The notes beneath the pieces were generated by a model. The model did not search any database. It saw nothing but the letters and a program-made list of their open reading frames with translations, and was not told where the DNA came from. Position numbers and translations under genes: made by a program. Source: Planctomycetota bacterium (GTDB taxonomy: Bacteria; Planctomycetota; SZUA-567; H5-PLA8). From it: DNA of 64,000 bases. Below, piece by piece: positions 44,915 to 54,057 of the stretch; the stretch's first letter is position 1; each line of letters opens with the position of its first letter. The stretch lies in contig JABTUM010000002.1 in the NCBI GenBank assembly GCA_015075375.1, positions 204,306 to 268,305 of the forward strand, in the 5' to 3' direction.

Positions 44915-45640
44915 ATGACCGACTCCCTGCTGGACCGGCTTTGCGCGGGCTTCTGGGTGCCGGGTGTGTGCGCCGCCCTTTGGGTGCTTGCCTGCGCGGG
45001 CATCTCGGCCGCCGAAGGCCCGTCCTTCATCAAGAATCTTGAAGCGGGCAGGCCGCAGACGATCGTCACCTACGGCACCAGCCTGACGGCAAGCAGCGCC
45101 TGGCCCAAGCTCTTCGAAGCGCTCTTGAACAAAAAGTTCCCCGGCCTCGCCAAGTTCGTGAACGGCGCGGCCAGCGGTATGTGGTCCGATTGGGGCGTCA
45201 AGAACCTCGACGCCAAGGTCCTGGCCGCGAACCCCGACGCCGTCTTCATCGAGTTTGGCATCAATGATGCCGTCACGCGCTTCAACGCGACGACGGAAAT
45301 CGCGCGCGGCAACCTTGAGAATATGATCGACCGGATCCAGAAGCAGCGCCCGGCATGCCAGATCGTGCTGCTCACGATGAATTGCGCCAGCGGCGAAGCA
45401 GAAGCGCGCCGCGGCAACAAGACCGCCGAGTTCTATCAGGTTTATCGCGACGTGGCGAAAGCGCGGAATCTGCTTCTCATCGATCTCTATCCCGTGTGGA
45501 AGGATTTGCTCGATAAGCAGCCGGACGAATTCAAAAAGCTGGTGCCAGACCTGCTCCATCCGTCCAAAGAAGGCTCCGAGAAGGTGACGCTGCCCGCCCT
45601 CGCCGCGGCGTTCAACCTCCCGACCGCCACGGGAAAGTAG
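44915..45640 (+). CDS. Secreted SGNH/GDSL-type esterase
   Basis: 241 residues with an N-terminal hydrophobic signal (ALWVLACAGISAA). Block I is TYGTSLTASSAWP, with Ser56 in place of the GDSL Ser. Block II is VNGAASGMWSDWG, block III FIEFGINDA (Asn117), and block V is DLLHPSKEG with the Asp-x-x-His. SGNH hydrolases of this kind deacetylate carbohydrates or lipids. It starts 29 bases after the phosphatase gene and precedes the LacI locus, fitting a role in glycan breakdown. Confidence 0.87.
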   Translation: MTDSLLDRLCAGFWVPGVCAALWVLACAGISAAEGPSFIKNLEAGRPQTIVTYGTSLTASSAWPKLFEALLNKKFPGLAKFVNGAASGMWSDWGVKNLDAKVLAANPDAVFIEFGINDAVTRFNATTEIARGNLENMIDRIQKQRPACQIVLLTMNCASGEAEARRGNKTAEFYQVYRDVAKARNLLLIDLYPVWKDLLDKQPDEFKKLVPDLLHPSKEGSEKVTLPALAAAFNLPTATGK

Positions 45641-45856
45641 CGTTCCCAAGCCGTCCCGCCCCTGCCGCGTTCCTGAAATTGAACTCCTGCCCTCCTTACT
45701 TTGATCTATTACTCATTTCCATAAAATAAGTTATATGATCGTGATGAAAGTTTATTGTATTTTGCATTCTTGCGGCAAAAAAGTGGAAGATAATGCGGCA
45801 TGGGCCCAAGCGGTGGTGTACCTTGCTTGGAGCCGTTCGTTAACAAGGAGGCCCGC

Positions 45857-46975
45857 TTGCCCACGCTCGACGATATCGCACGTGCCGCCGGATGTTCCGC
45901 GGCCACCGTCTCGCGCGTGATCAACAACCGCGGCGCCGTGGGCATCGAGACGCGCGCAGCCATTTTGAAGGTGCTCAAGCAGCAGGGCTTTGTGCCGCGC
46001 AAGTACCGCCGTGACAATCCCAGCGAAGCCATTTCGGAGACCGCCACGCGGTTGGTGGAAGTGGTGCTGCATATCCCCACGCCTATGGAGCAAGTCGAAC
46101 ACGGTCCCGGTGGGCTCACGATCAATCCGCTCAAGCCGGTCGATCCGGATGACCTGCTGGGGCCGCAGCATCGCCTTTCGAACTCCTTCTTCTTGCGCAT
46201 CGTCGACGGGATCGTCGAAGAACTCCTGCGCTGGGGATATCGCGCGGTGGTGACGCCCAGCCGCGGGCTGCTCGACGCGGATTGGCTCGCAGAACTGAAC
46301 GGTCCGCAGCGTTGCGGCGCGATTTTGCTGGGCGTTTATGACGACGAGATGCTCCGCTTCGCCGCGCGCTGCAAGCGCCCGCTGGTCTTCGCGGATTTGG
46401 TATACGAGCACGGTCCGCTGGCGGTGAGTTTCGATAACGCTTCAGGCATCGCACAGGCGCTGGAGCACCTAACCGCCCTGGGGCACCGCCGCATCGGCAT
46501 GGCGGCCGGGCCGCAGCACATGACCGGTTTTCGCGAGCGGCTCGCCGCGTTCCGAGCCGAATGCGCCGCCCGCGGGCTCGAAACGCGTGAGAACTGGATC
46601 CATACAGGCTCGAACCATATGGCGCACGTCGCCGAATGGGCCGGGACGCTTCTGCGCGCGCCGGAGCGCCCGACGGCCCTGCTGTGCGGCAACGATTTCA
46701 TCGCGCTGGGCGTGTTGCAGGCCGCGCGTGAGGCCTCCGTAGGCGTGCCGGAACAGCTCAGTCTGGTCGGCTTCGACGATATCGAACCGGCCGTCCTGGC
46801 CGATCCGCCGCTCACGACCGTGCGCGTGCCCGCCGCGGAGTTGGGCCGCTTCTCCGCCCGCGAACTGCTGATGCAGATCCGTTCCGGGCGCGGCGGTGTG
46901 CCGAACGGGACTTGCCTGCGCCTGCGGCCTGCGCTGGTGGTGCGCGGTTCCACCGCACCCGCCGCACAAAAGTAA
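45857..46975 (+). CDS. LacI-family transcriptional regulator
   Basis: 372 residues from TTG 45857, selected because AGGAGG at 45846-45851 lies five bases upstream. The LacI helix-turn-helix is textbook: LDDIARAAGCSAATVSRVINN. The periplasmic-binding-protein-like sensor follows (RFAARCKRPLVFADLVYE, LTALGHRRIGMAAGP, ALLCGNDFIALGVLQAAREASVGVPEQLSLVGFDDIEP). It is the first gene of the cluster with the agarase-like hydrolase and two esterases, and so is probably its local repressor, released by an oligosaccharide. The 216-base upstream gap is AT-rich (45700-45800); no convincing promoter or operator was singled out there. Confidence 0.93.
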   Translation: MPTLDDIARAAGCSAATVSRVINNRGAVGIETRAAILKVLKQQGFVPRKYRRDNPSEAISETATRLVEVVLHIPTPMEQVEHGPGGLTINPLKPVDPDDLLGPQHRLSNSFFLRIVDGIVEELLRWGYRAVVTPSRGLLDADWLAELNGPQRCGAILLGVYDDEMLRFAARCKRPLVFADLVYEHGPLAVSFDNASGIAQALEHLTALGHRRIGMAAGPQHMTGFRERLAAFRAECAARGLETRENWIHTGSNHMAHVAEWAGTLLRAPERPTALLCGNDFIALGVLQAAREASVGVPEQLSLVGFDDIEPAVLADPPLTTVRVPAAELGRFSARELLMQIRSGRGGVPNGTCLRLRPALVVRGSTAPAAQK

Positions 46976-46980
46976 GGGGG

Positions 46981-49752
46981 ATGCCGGTGCGTTACTCGAT
47001 GGCTGTTTTCGTTGCGTGCGCCGTGATGGCGTTGCCGCACGCGCGGGCCGAAACGTTGAAACCCGTCCACGGCGGCGTGCAGATCGACGCCGGCGGCATG
47101 GGGCATTTCACGCTTTCCTATCCGCACCTGTTGTCCAAAGGCGCGAAGCAGACGTTCAAGCCGGTGGACACCACGCTGCAAGGCGCGAGCGCCACGCTCA
47201 AATACGCCAACGACGCGACGCTGGTGTTAAAGGTCAGCGGCGGCGAGATCGATTTACGCTTCTCGAAGGTGCCCGCCGCTTGTGATTCGTTCAAGATGGA
47301 GATGGAGATCGGGCAGCACTTCAACCAGGGCGGTACCTGGCGAGTCGGACCGGGCGAGAAGACGCCGCTGCCCGCCGAAAAGCCGCCCAAGCCCCACTTG
47401 TACCAAGGCCATGCGCAATCCTTCGAACTCGCATCGGTCGACGGAGCGACTCTCGCGCTTTCGTTACCGCCCCATGCATACCAGCAGCTCCAGGACAACC
47501 GCGAGTGGGGTTGGAAGATGAACCATTGGAGCTTTCACGCGCCGTTGGTCGGGGATTCGTTCAAGGTGAGCGTGAAGGCGGTTCAGGCCGCCGGATCGGT
47601 GGTCTTGATGGACCGCTTCGGGCAGTACACGCGCGCGGACTGGCCGGGCAAGGTGAAGTCCGAAGAAGAACTGAAGCAGGACGCGCTCGAGGAAACCGCA
47701 TACTACGCGAGTTTCAAACCGCCGGAACTGGATCGTTACGGTGGACTGCCCGGCAGCGGGCAGAAGCTGGGCTTGGCGAAGACCGGATTTTTCCACGTCG
47801 AACGCAAGGGCGAGCGCTGGTATCTCGTCAACCCCGAAGGCAACGCGTTCTTTCACTTGGGCGTCTGCTCCTTCGCGTCTTACCAGGAAGCAACGTACTG
47901 GAAGGACCGCGAGTCGGTCTTCGAGTGGCTGCCGCCGCACGACGCCGAGTGGGGCGGGTGCTACCGGGGTTGGGAAGGTTCGGAAGTTTCGTTCCTGCTC
48001 GCGAACATGCGGCGCAAGTACGGCGCCGTGCCCAGCGTGAAGGAATTCACCGCCCGGAACATCGACCGCGTCCGCGCCTGGGGCTTCAATTCCACCGGCG
48101 CATTCGGCGCCGGCGACGCGAGCGCGCGCGCCGAGAAGAACTTCCCCCATGTCTCGGACCTGCCCCTCTCGCAGTGGTCGGGCATCAAGCCCATTCCGGG
48201 CATCACGCGGACGTGGGATCCGTTCGATCCTCAAATGCAGAAGAAATTCGACGAGAATTGCGCCAAGAGCATCGCTCCAAAGGCGGACGACCCGCTCCTG
48301 ATCGGCTACTTTCTCACCAACGAACCGCTCTACGAAGACATCCCGCGCGTGGTGCCCAAGCTGAAGGGCGAATGGGCCTGCAAGCGCCGCCTCGTCGAAG
48401 AGTTGCGCGCGAAATACAAGACCGTTCAGGCGCTGAATGCCGCCTGGAACCTCAAAGCCGAGTCCTTTGAGGCGCTGATCGACCAGGGCCTGCCCGTCCA
48501 GACGCCCGCCGCCGGCGAGGACATGCAGGCTTTTACCGCCCTTTTTCTCGACGAATTATTCCGCACAGCCACCGAGACGGTCCGCAAGTACGACCGCAAC
48601 CACCTGCTCCTCGGATGCCGCCTTCAGTTCGGGACCATCAACAACGAGCAGCTTTGCCGCATCGGCGGCAAGTACATGGATATCTGGTCCTTTAATTACT
48701 ACACCTACGCGCTCGACCGCGCATTTCTCGAACGAGTGCGCAGCTGGACCGGCGGGAAGCCGATGATCTTAAGCGAGTTCTACTGGAGCGCTCCCTCCGC
48801 ATCCGGGCTGCCCGGCGGCGTGAAGGATGTGAAGACCCAGGAAGAGCGCGGGCTGGCCTACCGCCAGTACGTCGAACAGGCCGCGGCAATGGACTTTATA
48901 GTCGGCGTCGAGTGGTACACGCTCTACGACATGGCGTTTACCGGCGTAGGCTATTCGAAAATCGGCGGTGAGAACGCCAACGACGGACTGCTGGCCATGA
49001 CCGACCGGCCGTGGAAGGAGATGGTCGCGCATATGGCGCGCACCAATCACGAGATCTATGCGGTGGTGTTGGGCGAACGCAAACCGTTCGTCTTCGACGA
49101 TCCGCGCTTCAAGCTCGGCGTTCCCCTAGCCCAATCGGTGAAGGTCTTGCGCGCGGCCGGCCCCATCGAGATCGACGGGCGCGCCGAAGGCTGGCCCGGC
49201 ATACCCGCCGAACGCATCGGCTCCGAACGGATGGTGCAGGGCGCCGACGCCGGAGGATTGGAAGCCACGTTCAAGCTCTGCTGGGACGACGCGCATCTGT
49301 ACCTCCTGCTGGAAGTCCGCGACGCGACGCCGCTGCGTAACGAGCGCGAGGCCGAAAGCCTCTGGAGCGCCGATTGCATCGAAGTCTTCCTCGGCTCCGA
49401 AGCGCCCGAGACCGATGGACCGCTGCGCGCCGGCGACCGGCAGGTGCTGCTGCGCGCGGCGCCGCCTCACGCCAAGCACGCGAACGTTTACGTGCCTCAA
49501 GCCGACGCGGCTGGAATCAAAAGCGCCGCCGTCGCACACGTGGACGGCAAGGGCTACGTGGTGGAAGCCTCCATTCCCTTCGCGCTATTGGGGCTGAGCG
49601 CCGCGCCTGAAAGCGGACGGACGCTGCGCTTCGATCTGGGCATCGACGACAGCGCCGACGGACGCATCCGCCTGCGCCAATTGATGTGGAACGGTTCGCT
49701 GCGCAACTCCAAGGATCGCGGCGGGTGGGGTAAAGCGGTCCTGGTGAAGTAA
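46981..49752 (+). CDS. Secreted agarase-like glycoside hydrolase with C-terminal CBM9-like domain
   Basis: 923 residues with a signal peptide (VFVACAVMALPHARA). GTG 46987 would sit better behind the AAGGGGG at 46974-46980 than ATG 46981. Residues ~25-210 form an N-terminal beta domain. The TIM barrel then starts near GFFHVERKGERWYLVNPEGNAF, as in GH50/GH86-type and related beta-galactanases and agarases. The likely acid/base is Glu448 (FLTNEPLYED) and the nucleophile Glu599 (MILSEFYWSAP). The final ~200 residues match a CBM9/DOMON-like binding domain (GPIEIDGRAEGWPG, LYLLLEVRDATP, ADCIEVFLG). Exact polysaccharide unknown; LacI upstream and two esterases downstream suggest an acylated galactan-like substrate. 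Confidence 0.82.
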   Translation: MPVRYSMAVFVACAVMALPHARAETLKPVHGGVQIDAGGMGHFTLSYPHLLSKGAKQTFKPVDTTLQGASATLKYANDATLVLKVSGGEIDLRFSKVPAACDSFKMEMEIGQHFNQGGTWRVGPGEKTPLPAEKPPKPHLYQGHAQSFELASVDGATLALSLPPHAYQQLQDNREWGWKMNHWSFHAPLVGDSFKVSVKAVQAAGSVVLMDRFGQYTRADWPGKVKSEEELKQDALEETAYYASFKPPELDRYGGLPGSGQKLGLAKTGFFHVERKGERWYLVNPEGNAFFHLGVCSFASYQEATYWKDRESVFEWLPPHDAEWGGCYRGWEGSEVSFLLANMRRKYGAVPSVKEFTARNIDRVRAWGFNSTGAFGAGDASARAEKNFPHVSDLPLSQWSGIKPIPGITRTWDPFDPQMQKKFDENCAKSIAPKADDPLLIGYFLTNEPLYEDIPRVVPKLKGEWACKRRLVEELRAKYKTVQALNAAWNLKAESFEALIDQGLPVQTPAAGEDMQAFTALFLDELFRTATETVRKYDRNHLLLGCRLQFGTINNEQLCRIGGKYMDIWSFNYYTYALDRAFLERVRSWTGGKPMILSEFYWSAPSASGLPGGVKDVKTQEERGLAYRQYVEQAAAMDFIVGVEWYTLYDMAFTGVGYSKIGGENANDGLLAMTDRPWKEMVAHMARTNHEIYAVVLGERKPFVFDDPRFKLGVPLAQSVKVLRAAGPIEIDGRAEGWPGIPAERIGSERMVQGADAGGLEATFKLCWDDAHLYLLLEVRDATPLRNEREAESLWSADCIEVFLGSEAPETDGPLRAGDRQVLLRAAPPHAKHANVYVPQADAAGIKSAAVAHVDGKGYVVEASIPFALLGLSAAPESGRTLRFDLGIDDSADGRIRLRQLMWNGSLRNSKDRGGWGKAVLVK

Positions 49753-49841
49753 GCGCGCCGCGAAGCAGCCATGCAATCGCCGGCGCGGCACGCTACCATT
49801 GCTCGACTGCCGGACCGCTCCGAGTCGAGGAACCCTTTCCC

Positions 49842-50555
49842 ATGCACGCCGATCAGATGCGCGCCGTCGCCTTTTTGGGCGAGGGGCAAGTACGCAAGCC
49901 TATTACAGGCGTCATCCTGAACTTTCACGGGCTCGGAGATCCGGGCCTGCGCAGCGTCCTGAACTACGACGAATCCGAATGGGCCGCCGCCGGCGGACTG
50001 GTCGTGATGCCTTACGCCGGACCGTGGTCCTGGATGAATCGCCAAGCCCGCGCCATGGTCGACGACCTGGTCGATGCGATTTACGAAAACTTCGGCCTCG
50101 CCGAGAGCGTGCCGCTCCTGCTGACCGGCGGAAGTATGGGCGGGTTTTGCTCGTTGCTGTATGCGCGCTACACGCGGCATACGTTTACGCGCTGCGCCGC
50201 CATCTTTCCGTGCACCGACCTGAAGTATCACTTCTCCGAGCGCCCGGATCTTCCGCGCACGATCCATCATGCGTTTGCCGGATACTCCGAGCCGTTCGAA
50301 GACTTGCTGGTTGAACACTCGCCCGTGATGCAAGCCGCGCACATGCCGCGGGTGCCGTATTTCATCCTGCACGGCGACGCCGACAAGGCCGTGAACAAAG
50401 CCGTCCACTCCGACCGTATGGTCGCCGAACTGCGCAAGGCCGGTCACGACGTCACGTACGTCGAAGTGCCCGGTATGGGCCACCACGAGCCGACGCAGTT
50501 TTCGGTTTGGCGCGCCAAGATCGAATTCATCAAGGCGGGGCTGAACCGGGCATGA
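49842..50555 (+). CDS. Alpha/beta hydrolase, esterase of the prolyl-oligopeptidase type
   Basis: 237 residues, no signal peptide. The nucleophile elbow GGSMGG places Ser98, the acid is Asp181 in LHGDADKAV and the base His214 in GMGHHEP. The oxyanion region is NFHGLGDPGL. It is paralogous to the next gene and overlaps it by four bases (ATGA). In this LacI locus it is likely to remove acyl groups from sugar fragments inside the cell; peptidase activity is less likely at this size. Confidence 0.85.
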   Translation: MHADQMRAVAFLGEGQVRKPITGVILNFHGLGDPGLRSVLNYDESEWAAAGGLVVMPYAGPWSWMNRQARAMVDDLVDAIYENFGLAESVPLLLTGGSMGGFCSLLYARYTRHTFTRCAAIFPCTDLKYHFSERPDLPRTIHHAFAGYSEPFEDLLVEHSPVMQAAHMPRVPYFILHGDADKAVNKAVHSDRMVAELRKAGHDVTYVEVPGMGHHEPTQFSVWRAKIEFIKAGLNRA

Positions 50556-51268
50556 TGAGTCTCGAACGCATGCGCGAGTCGGCTTGGATCGCCGACGCAT
50601 TCGTCAGCGGTCCCATACGCGCGGTGGTCCTTCGTTTTCACGGTCTGGGCGATCCGGGCCTTCGCGTCGCGCCTTCTTATTCGGAATTGGAATGGGCCGA
50701 CGCCGGCGCGCTGATCGTCATGCCCTACCTGGGACCGTGGTATTGGATGAACCGGCAGTCGCGCGCGGCGACCGACGAACTGGTGGACGGGCTCTACCAA
50801 AACTTCATGCTTTCAGGCACCACGCCGTTGATCGCCACGGGCGGCAGTTTGGGCGGCTTTGCGGCGCTGTTGTACGCGCGTTATGCCCGGCGGCCCGTCG
50901 CCGCCTGCGCCGCGCTGCATCCCGTGACCGACGTGAAGTTCAGCTTCTCCGAACGCCCCGACGTGGCGCGCACCGTGTACGCGGCGTTCCAAGGTTATCC
51001 TGAAGATATGGAAGCGCTCTTTCGTGAGCACTCCCCGCTCAGCCAGGTGGAGCATATGCCGCGCATTCCCTATCTGTTCATGCACGGCGATGCCGATGTG
51101 GCGGTCAGCAGAAAAGCGCATTCCGATCCGATGGTGAAGGCGTTGCTCGAACGCGGGCACCAAGTCGAATACCACGCCGTGCCGGGCATGGGCCACCACG
51201 ATCTCCCGTCCTGGGAATTGCACCGCATTCAAATCGACTTCGTGAAGCGCCATTTCGCGGCGAGGTAA
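50552..51268 (+). CDS. Alpha/beta hydrolase, tandem paralogue
   Basis: 238 residues from ATG 50552, coupled to the previous gene by an ATGA overlap. It is a close relative with the same order of motifs: VLRFHGLGDPGL, Ser99 in ATGGSLGGFAALLYARYARR, MHGDADVAVSRKAHSD and GMGHHDLPSW. All three catalytic residues are kept, so both copies are probably active, perhaps on different acyl positions. A local gene duplication is the simplest explanation. Confidence 0.85.
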   Translation: MMSLERMRESAWIADAFVSGPIRAVVLRFHGLGDPGLRVAPSYSELEWADAGALIVMPYLGPWYWMNRQSRAATDELVDGLYQNFMLSGTTPLIATGGSLGGFAALLYARYARRPVAACAALHPVTDVKFSFSERPDVARTVYAAFQGYPEDMEALFREHSPLSQVEHMPRIPYLFMHGDADVAVSRKAHSDPMVKALLERGHQVEYHAVPGMGHHDLPSWELHRIQIDFVKRHFAAR

Positions 51269-51441
51269 GCGCGCATCCGCAGCGGCGCCGGAGCGGCGAA
51301 GTCTCTTGGGTATTGCAGCTGGAAGTCCCTTCCAAAGTTTCGATCCTGCTCCGAAAAGCGGCTCGCCATGCGTTCTGGGTGATGATTCGCGCCGAGGAGC
51401 CGTCTATCTTTTATCGCCTAACGCAAGGAGCGCGCCGCTGT

Positions 51442-52755
51442 ATGGAAATCGCAATCGAGTTCGCCATCGTGCTGGTGCTGGTGGCGGTCAACGGGGTCTT
51501 CTCGATGGCCGAAATGGCCATCGTATCGGCGCGCCGTGCTCGTTTGCAGGGCCGCGCCGGCGCGGGGCATCGCGGAGCGGCCGCCGCGCTTAAGCTGAAG
51601 CAGAACCCAGATGAATTTCTTTCCACGGTCCAGATTGGAATCACCCTGATTGGCATCGTGGCCGGCGCGTTCGGCGGAGCCAGCTTGTCGGCTCACTTGA
51701 AGGCGTACGTTGAGTCCATCGAAGTGCTGGCGCCTTACGCGCAGGTGTTGAGCTTCGGCATTACGGTCGGCTTGATCACTTACCTTTCGCTGGTGGTGGG
51801 CGAACTGTTGCCCAAGCGTCTGGCGCTGGCGCATCCGGAAAGGATCTCCGAGTGGCTGTCGCGGCCGATGGCGCTGATGGCGCGCTTGGCGCACCCGGCC
51901 GTTCGGCTGCTGAGTCTTTCGACGGGCCTGTTCCTCAAGCTGCTGCCGTTCAAGCATGCCGAAGAGCCGGCCGTCACCGAGGAAGAACTGAAGCTGTTGA
52001 TGGATCAAGCCACGCAGGCGGGGGTGCTCAAGCGCGGCGAACAGGCGCTGCTGGATAACGTGCTGCGCCTCGACGACCTGCGCATCGGCAACCTGATGAC
52101 CCCGCGCGCCGAACTGGTCTGGATCGACGCCTCCAGGCCCGAAGCGATCGATTGGATCGCTCTGGGCGCCAGTTGGCACACCCATTTTCCGGTCTGCCGA
52201 GGCGATCTGAATCATGTGCTGGGCATGCTGGCCGTAAAGGATTTCTGGGCCGAAGCGATGGCCGGCGCCAATCCCGATGTGCTCACACGGCTGTCCGCTC
52301 CACTCTACGTCCCAGACACCAGTACCGGAAGCCGGTTGCTCGAACTCTTCAAGGAAACGAGAACCCACCAGGCATTGGTGATCGACGAATACGGCGTGGT
52401 TCTGGGCATGGTTACGCTCAACGATATCCTGAAAGCCATCGTCGGCGGATTGCCGCGGCCGGCCGCGGCCGATCCCGATATCGCCCAACGTCCGGACGGC
52501 TCGTATTTGGTGGACGGACTGGTGAGCATCGAGCGATTTCGCGCGGTTTTTAAGGTGGGAATGCTGCCCGACGAGGATTGGGCGGGTTTCAAGACGCTGG
52601 GCGGTTTCGTGATGCATAAGCTGCAGCGCGTGCCGAGTACGGCGGACTCCTTCGAAGCGTTGGGCTGGAAGTTCGAAGTGATGGATATGGACGGTAACCG
52701 CGTCGATAAGCTGCTGCTTACGCCGCTGAAAAACAAAGACGAGGCTTTGGGTTGA
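51442..52755 (+). CDS. CNNM/CorC-type transporter with CBS pair
   Basis: 437 residues from ATG 51442 (AAGGAG 11 bases upstream). Residues 1-190 are the DUF21/CNNM membrane domain (MEIAIEFAIVLVLVAVNGVFSMAEMAIV, TVQIGITLIGIVAGAFGG, ITYLSLVVGELLPKRLAL). A tandem CBS domain follows (NLMTPRAELVWIDA...HQALVIDEYGVVLGMVTLNDIL). The C-terminal CorC/HlyC domain carries DGSYLVDGLVSIERF. These proteins export Mg or related cations and are often misnamed haemolysins. It is convergent with the FHA kinase gene, stops one base apart. Confidence 0.93.
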   Translation: MEIAIEFAIVLVLVAVNGVFSMAEMAIVSARRARLQGRAGAGHRGAAAALKLKQNPDEFLSTVQIGITLIGIVAGAFGGASLSAHLKAYVESIEVLAPYAQVLSFGITVGLITYLSLVVGELLPKRLALAHPERISEWLSRPMALMARLAHPAVRLLSLSTGLFLKLLPFKHAEEPAVTEEELKLLMDQATQAGVLKRGEQALLDNVLRLDDLRIGNLMTPRAELVWIDASRPEAIDWIALGASWHTHFPVCRGDLNHVLGMLAVKDFWAEAMAGANPDVLTRLSAPLYVPDTSTGSRLLELFKETRTHQALVIDEYGVVLGMVTLNDILKAIVGGLPRPAAADPDIAQRPDGSYLVDGLVSIERFRAVFKVGMLPDEDWAGFKTLGGFVMHKLQRVPSTADSFEALGWKFEVMDMDGNRVDKLLLTPLKNKDEALG

Positions 52756-52756
52756 G

Positions 52757-54025
52757 CTATTTGCTGTCGCCGAAGAGGCCGAAGAAACGGCTCTTGCGGT
52801 TGCGTCGGCGGCTCGAAGCGCGATGGATCGCCGAGATCGCGCCACTGGGGCTGCGGTAGCTGGTGGTGTCGCCGTCGGTGACGCCGGTCCGGATCTGTTC
52901 GATACCGCGCTCCAAGTCCCGAATCAGCGTGCTGGAGGTCTGGTAGCGTTCGCCGGGCTTCTTGCGCATCATGCGGTCGACGGCGAAATAGATCATCGGC
53001 GCCTGACCGGGCAATATCCGCTCCAACGGATCGGGATCGTCGAAGACCTGCTTCTCCATGATCTCCTTGGCGTCCTTCCCGGTGAAGGGCACCTTGCCGG
53101 CCAGCATGCGGTAGTAAGTGACGCCGAGGCTGTAAATGTCCGCGCGATGGTCCAGCGGCAGGCCGCGGGCCTGTTCGGGCGCCATATAGTGCGGGCTTCC
53201 GAAAACGCCTTCGCTCTGGTCGGCCTTGCCCTTGTCATTCAGCGTCTTGGCGATGCCCAGGTCGGCCAGGCGCACTTCGCCGGACTCGGTGAGCATCAAA
53301 TTGTCCGGCTTGATGTCGCAGTGGATGATCTTGCACTTTTCGGCGTACTCCAGCGCGCGCGCCGACTGCAAAACGATCTCGGTGGCGCGCTGCGGTTCGA
53401 GCTTGCGGCCGCGCGAGATCAGGTCCTGCACCGAGCCGCCGCCGACGAACTCCATCGAGAGGAAGTAAACGCCGCCTTCTTCGCCAACCTCGTGCACGCC
53501 GATCACGTTGGGATGGTTTAAACGTCCGGCCGCGCGCGCTTCGCTCAGGAAGCGTTCGACGAAGGTCCGGTCGCGGACGAGTTCGGGGGCCAGAATCTTG
53601 AGCGCCACCGTGCGGCCCAGCGAGATCTGCGTCGCTTTGTAGACCTCGCCCATCCCGCCCACGCCGATGCGCGTCTGCAAGTGGTAGCCGCCGATCTTCT
53701 GCCCGGCCAGCGCACCCTCACTCTTGTCGGTATCCGAAAGGAAACTCAGGAGCGTCTCGCCCAGGCGCACCGTATCGCCCACGCAGAGCATCGTTTCCTT
53801 CTCGATCTTCATCCCGTTCACCAGCGTTCCGTTGTGGCTCTCCAGGTCGCTGATGCTGAACAGCTCTTTGCGTTTCTCGATCTTGAAGTGCGTGCGAGAT
53901 ACCAGGAAGTCGGTGAGGATCAGGTCGCACTGCGCCGAACGCCCGATCACGTAGGCGCGGTCCTCTTCCGTGAAGTTGAGGCTTACGCCCTTTTCGTTGC
54001 CGCGTTCGACGACCATCCGTGGCAT
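52757..54025 (-). CDS. FHA-domain Ser/Thr protein kinase
   Basis: 422-residue soluble kinase. Residues 5-100 are an FHA domain (Gly28-Arg29 in VIGRSAQ, Ser43 in VSRTHF, Asn65-Gly66 in LESHNGTLVNG). The kinase domain (~112-385) has the Gly loop IGVGGMGEVYKA, Lys143 (VALKIL), the catalytic loop HCDIKPDN with Asp237, and DLG at 255-257 where DFG is usual. The HCD instead of HRD makes it a non-RD kinase. GSPHYMAPEQARG is the P+1 region. A basic Ser/Arg tail follows and there is no membrane helix, unlike PknB. The FHA domain may bind its own phosphorylated sites or a partner such as the FHA sigma54 activator's kinase target. Confidence 0.95.
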   Translation of the reverse strand: MPRMVVERGNEKGVSLNFTEEDRAYVIGRSAQCDLILTDFLVSRTHFKIEKRKELFSISDLESHNGTLVNGMKIEKETMLCVGDTVRLGETLLSFLSDTDKSEGALAGQKIGGYHLQTRIGVGGMGEVYKATQISLGRTVALKILAPELVRDRTFVERFLSEARAAGRLNHPNVIGVHEVGEEGGVYFLSMEFVGGGSVQDLISRGRKLEPQRATEIVLQSARALEYAEKCKIIHCDIKPDNLMLTESGEVRLADLGIAKTLNDKGKADQSEGVFGSPHYMAPEQARGLPLDHRADIYSLGVTYYRMLAGKVPFTGKDAKEIMEKQVFDDPDPLERILPGQAPMIYFAVDRMMRKKPGERYQTSSTLIRDLERGIEQIRTGVTDGDTTSYRSPSGAISAIHRASSRRRNRKSRFFGLFGDSK

Positions 54026-54057
54026 CGAGAACCCCTAACTGCTCTAACGGTAACCGC

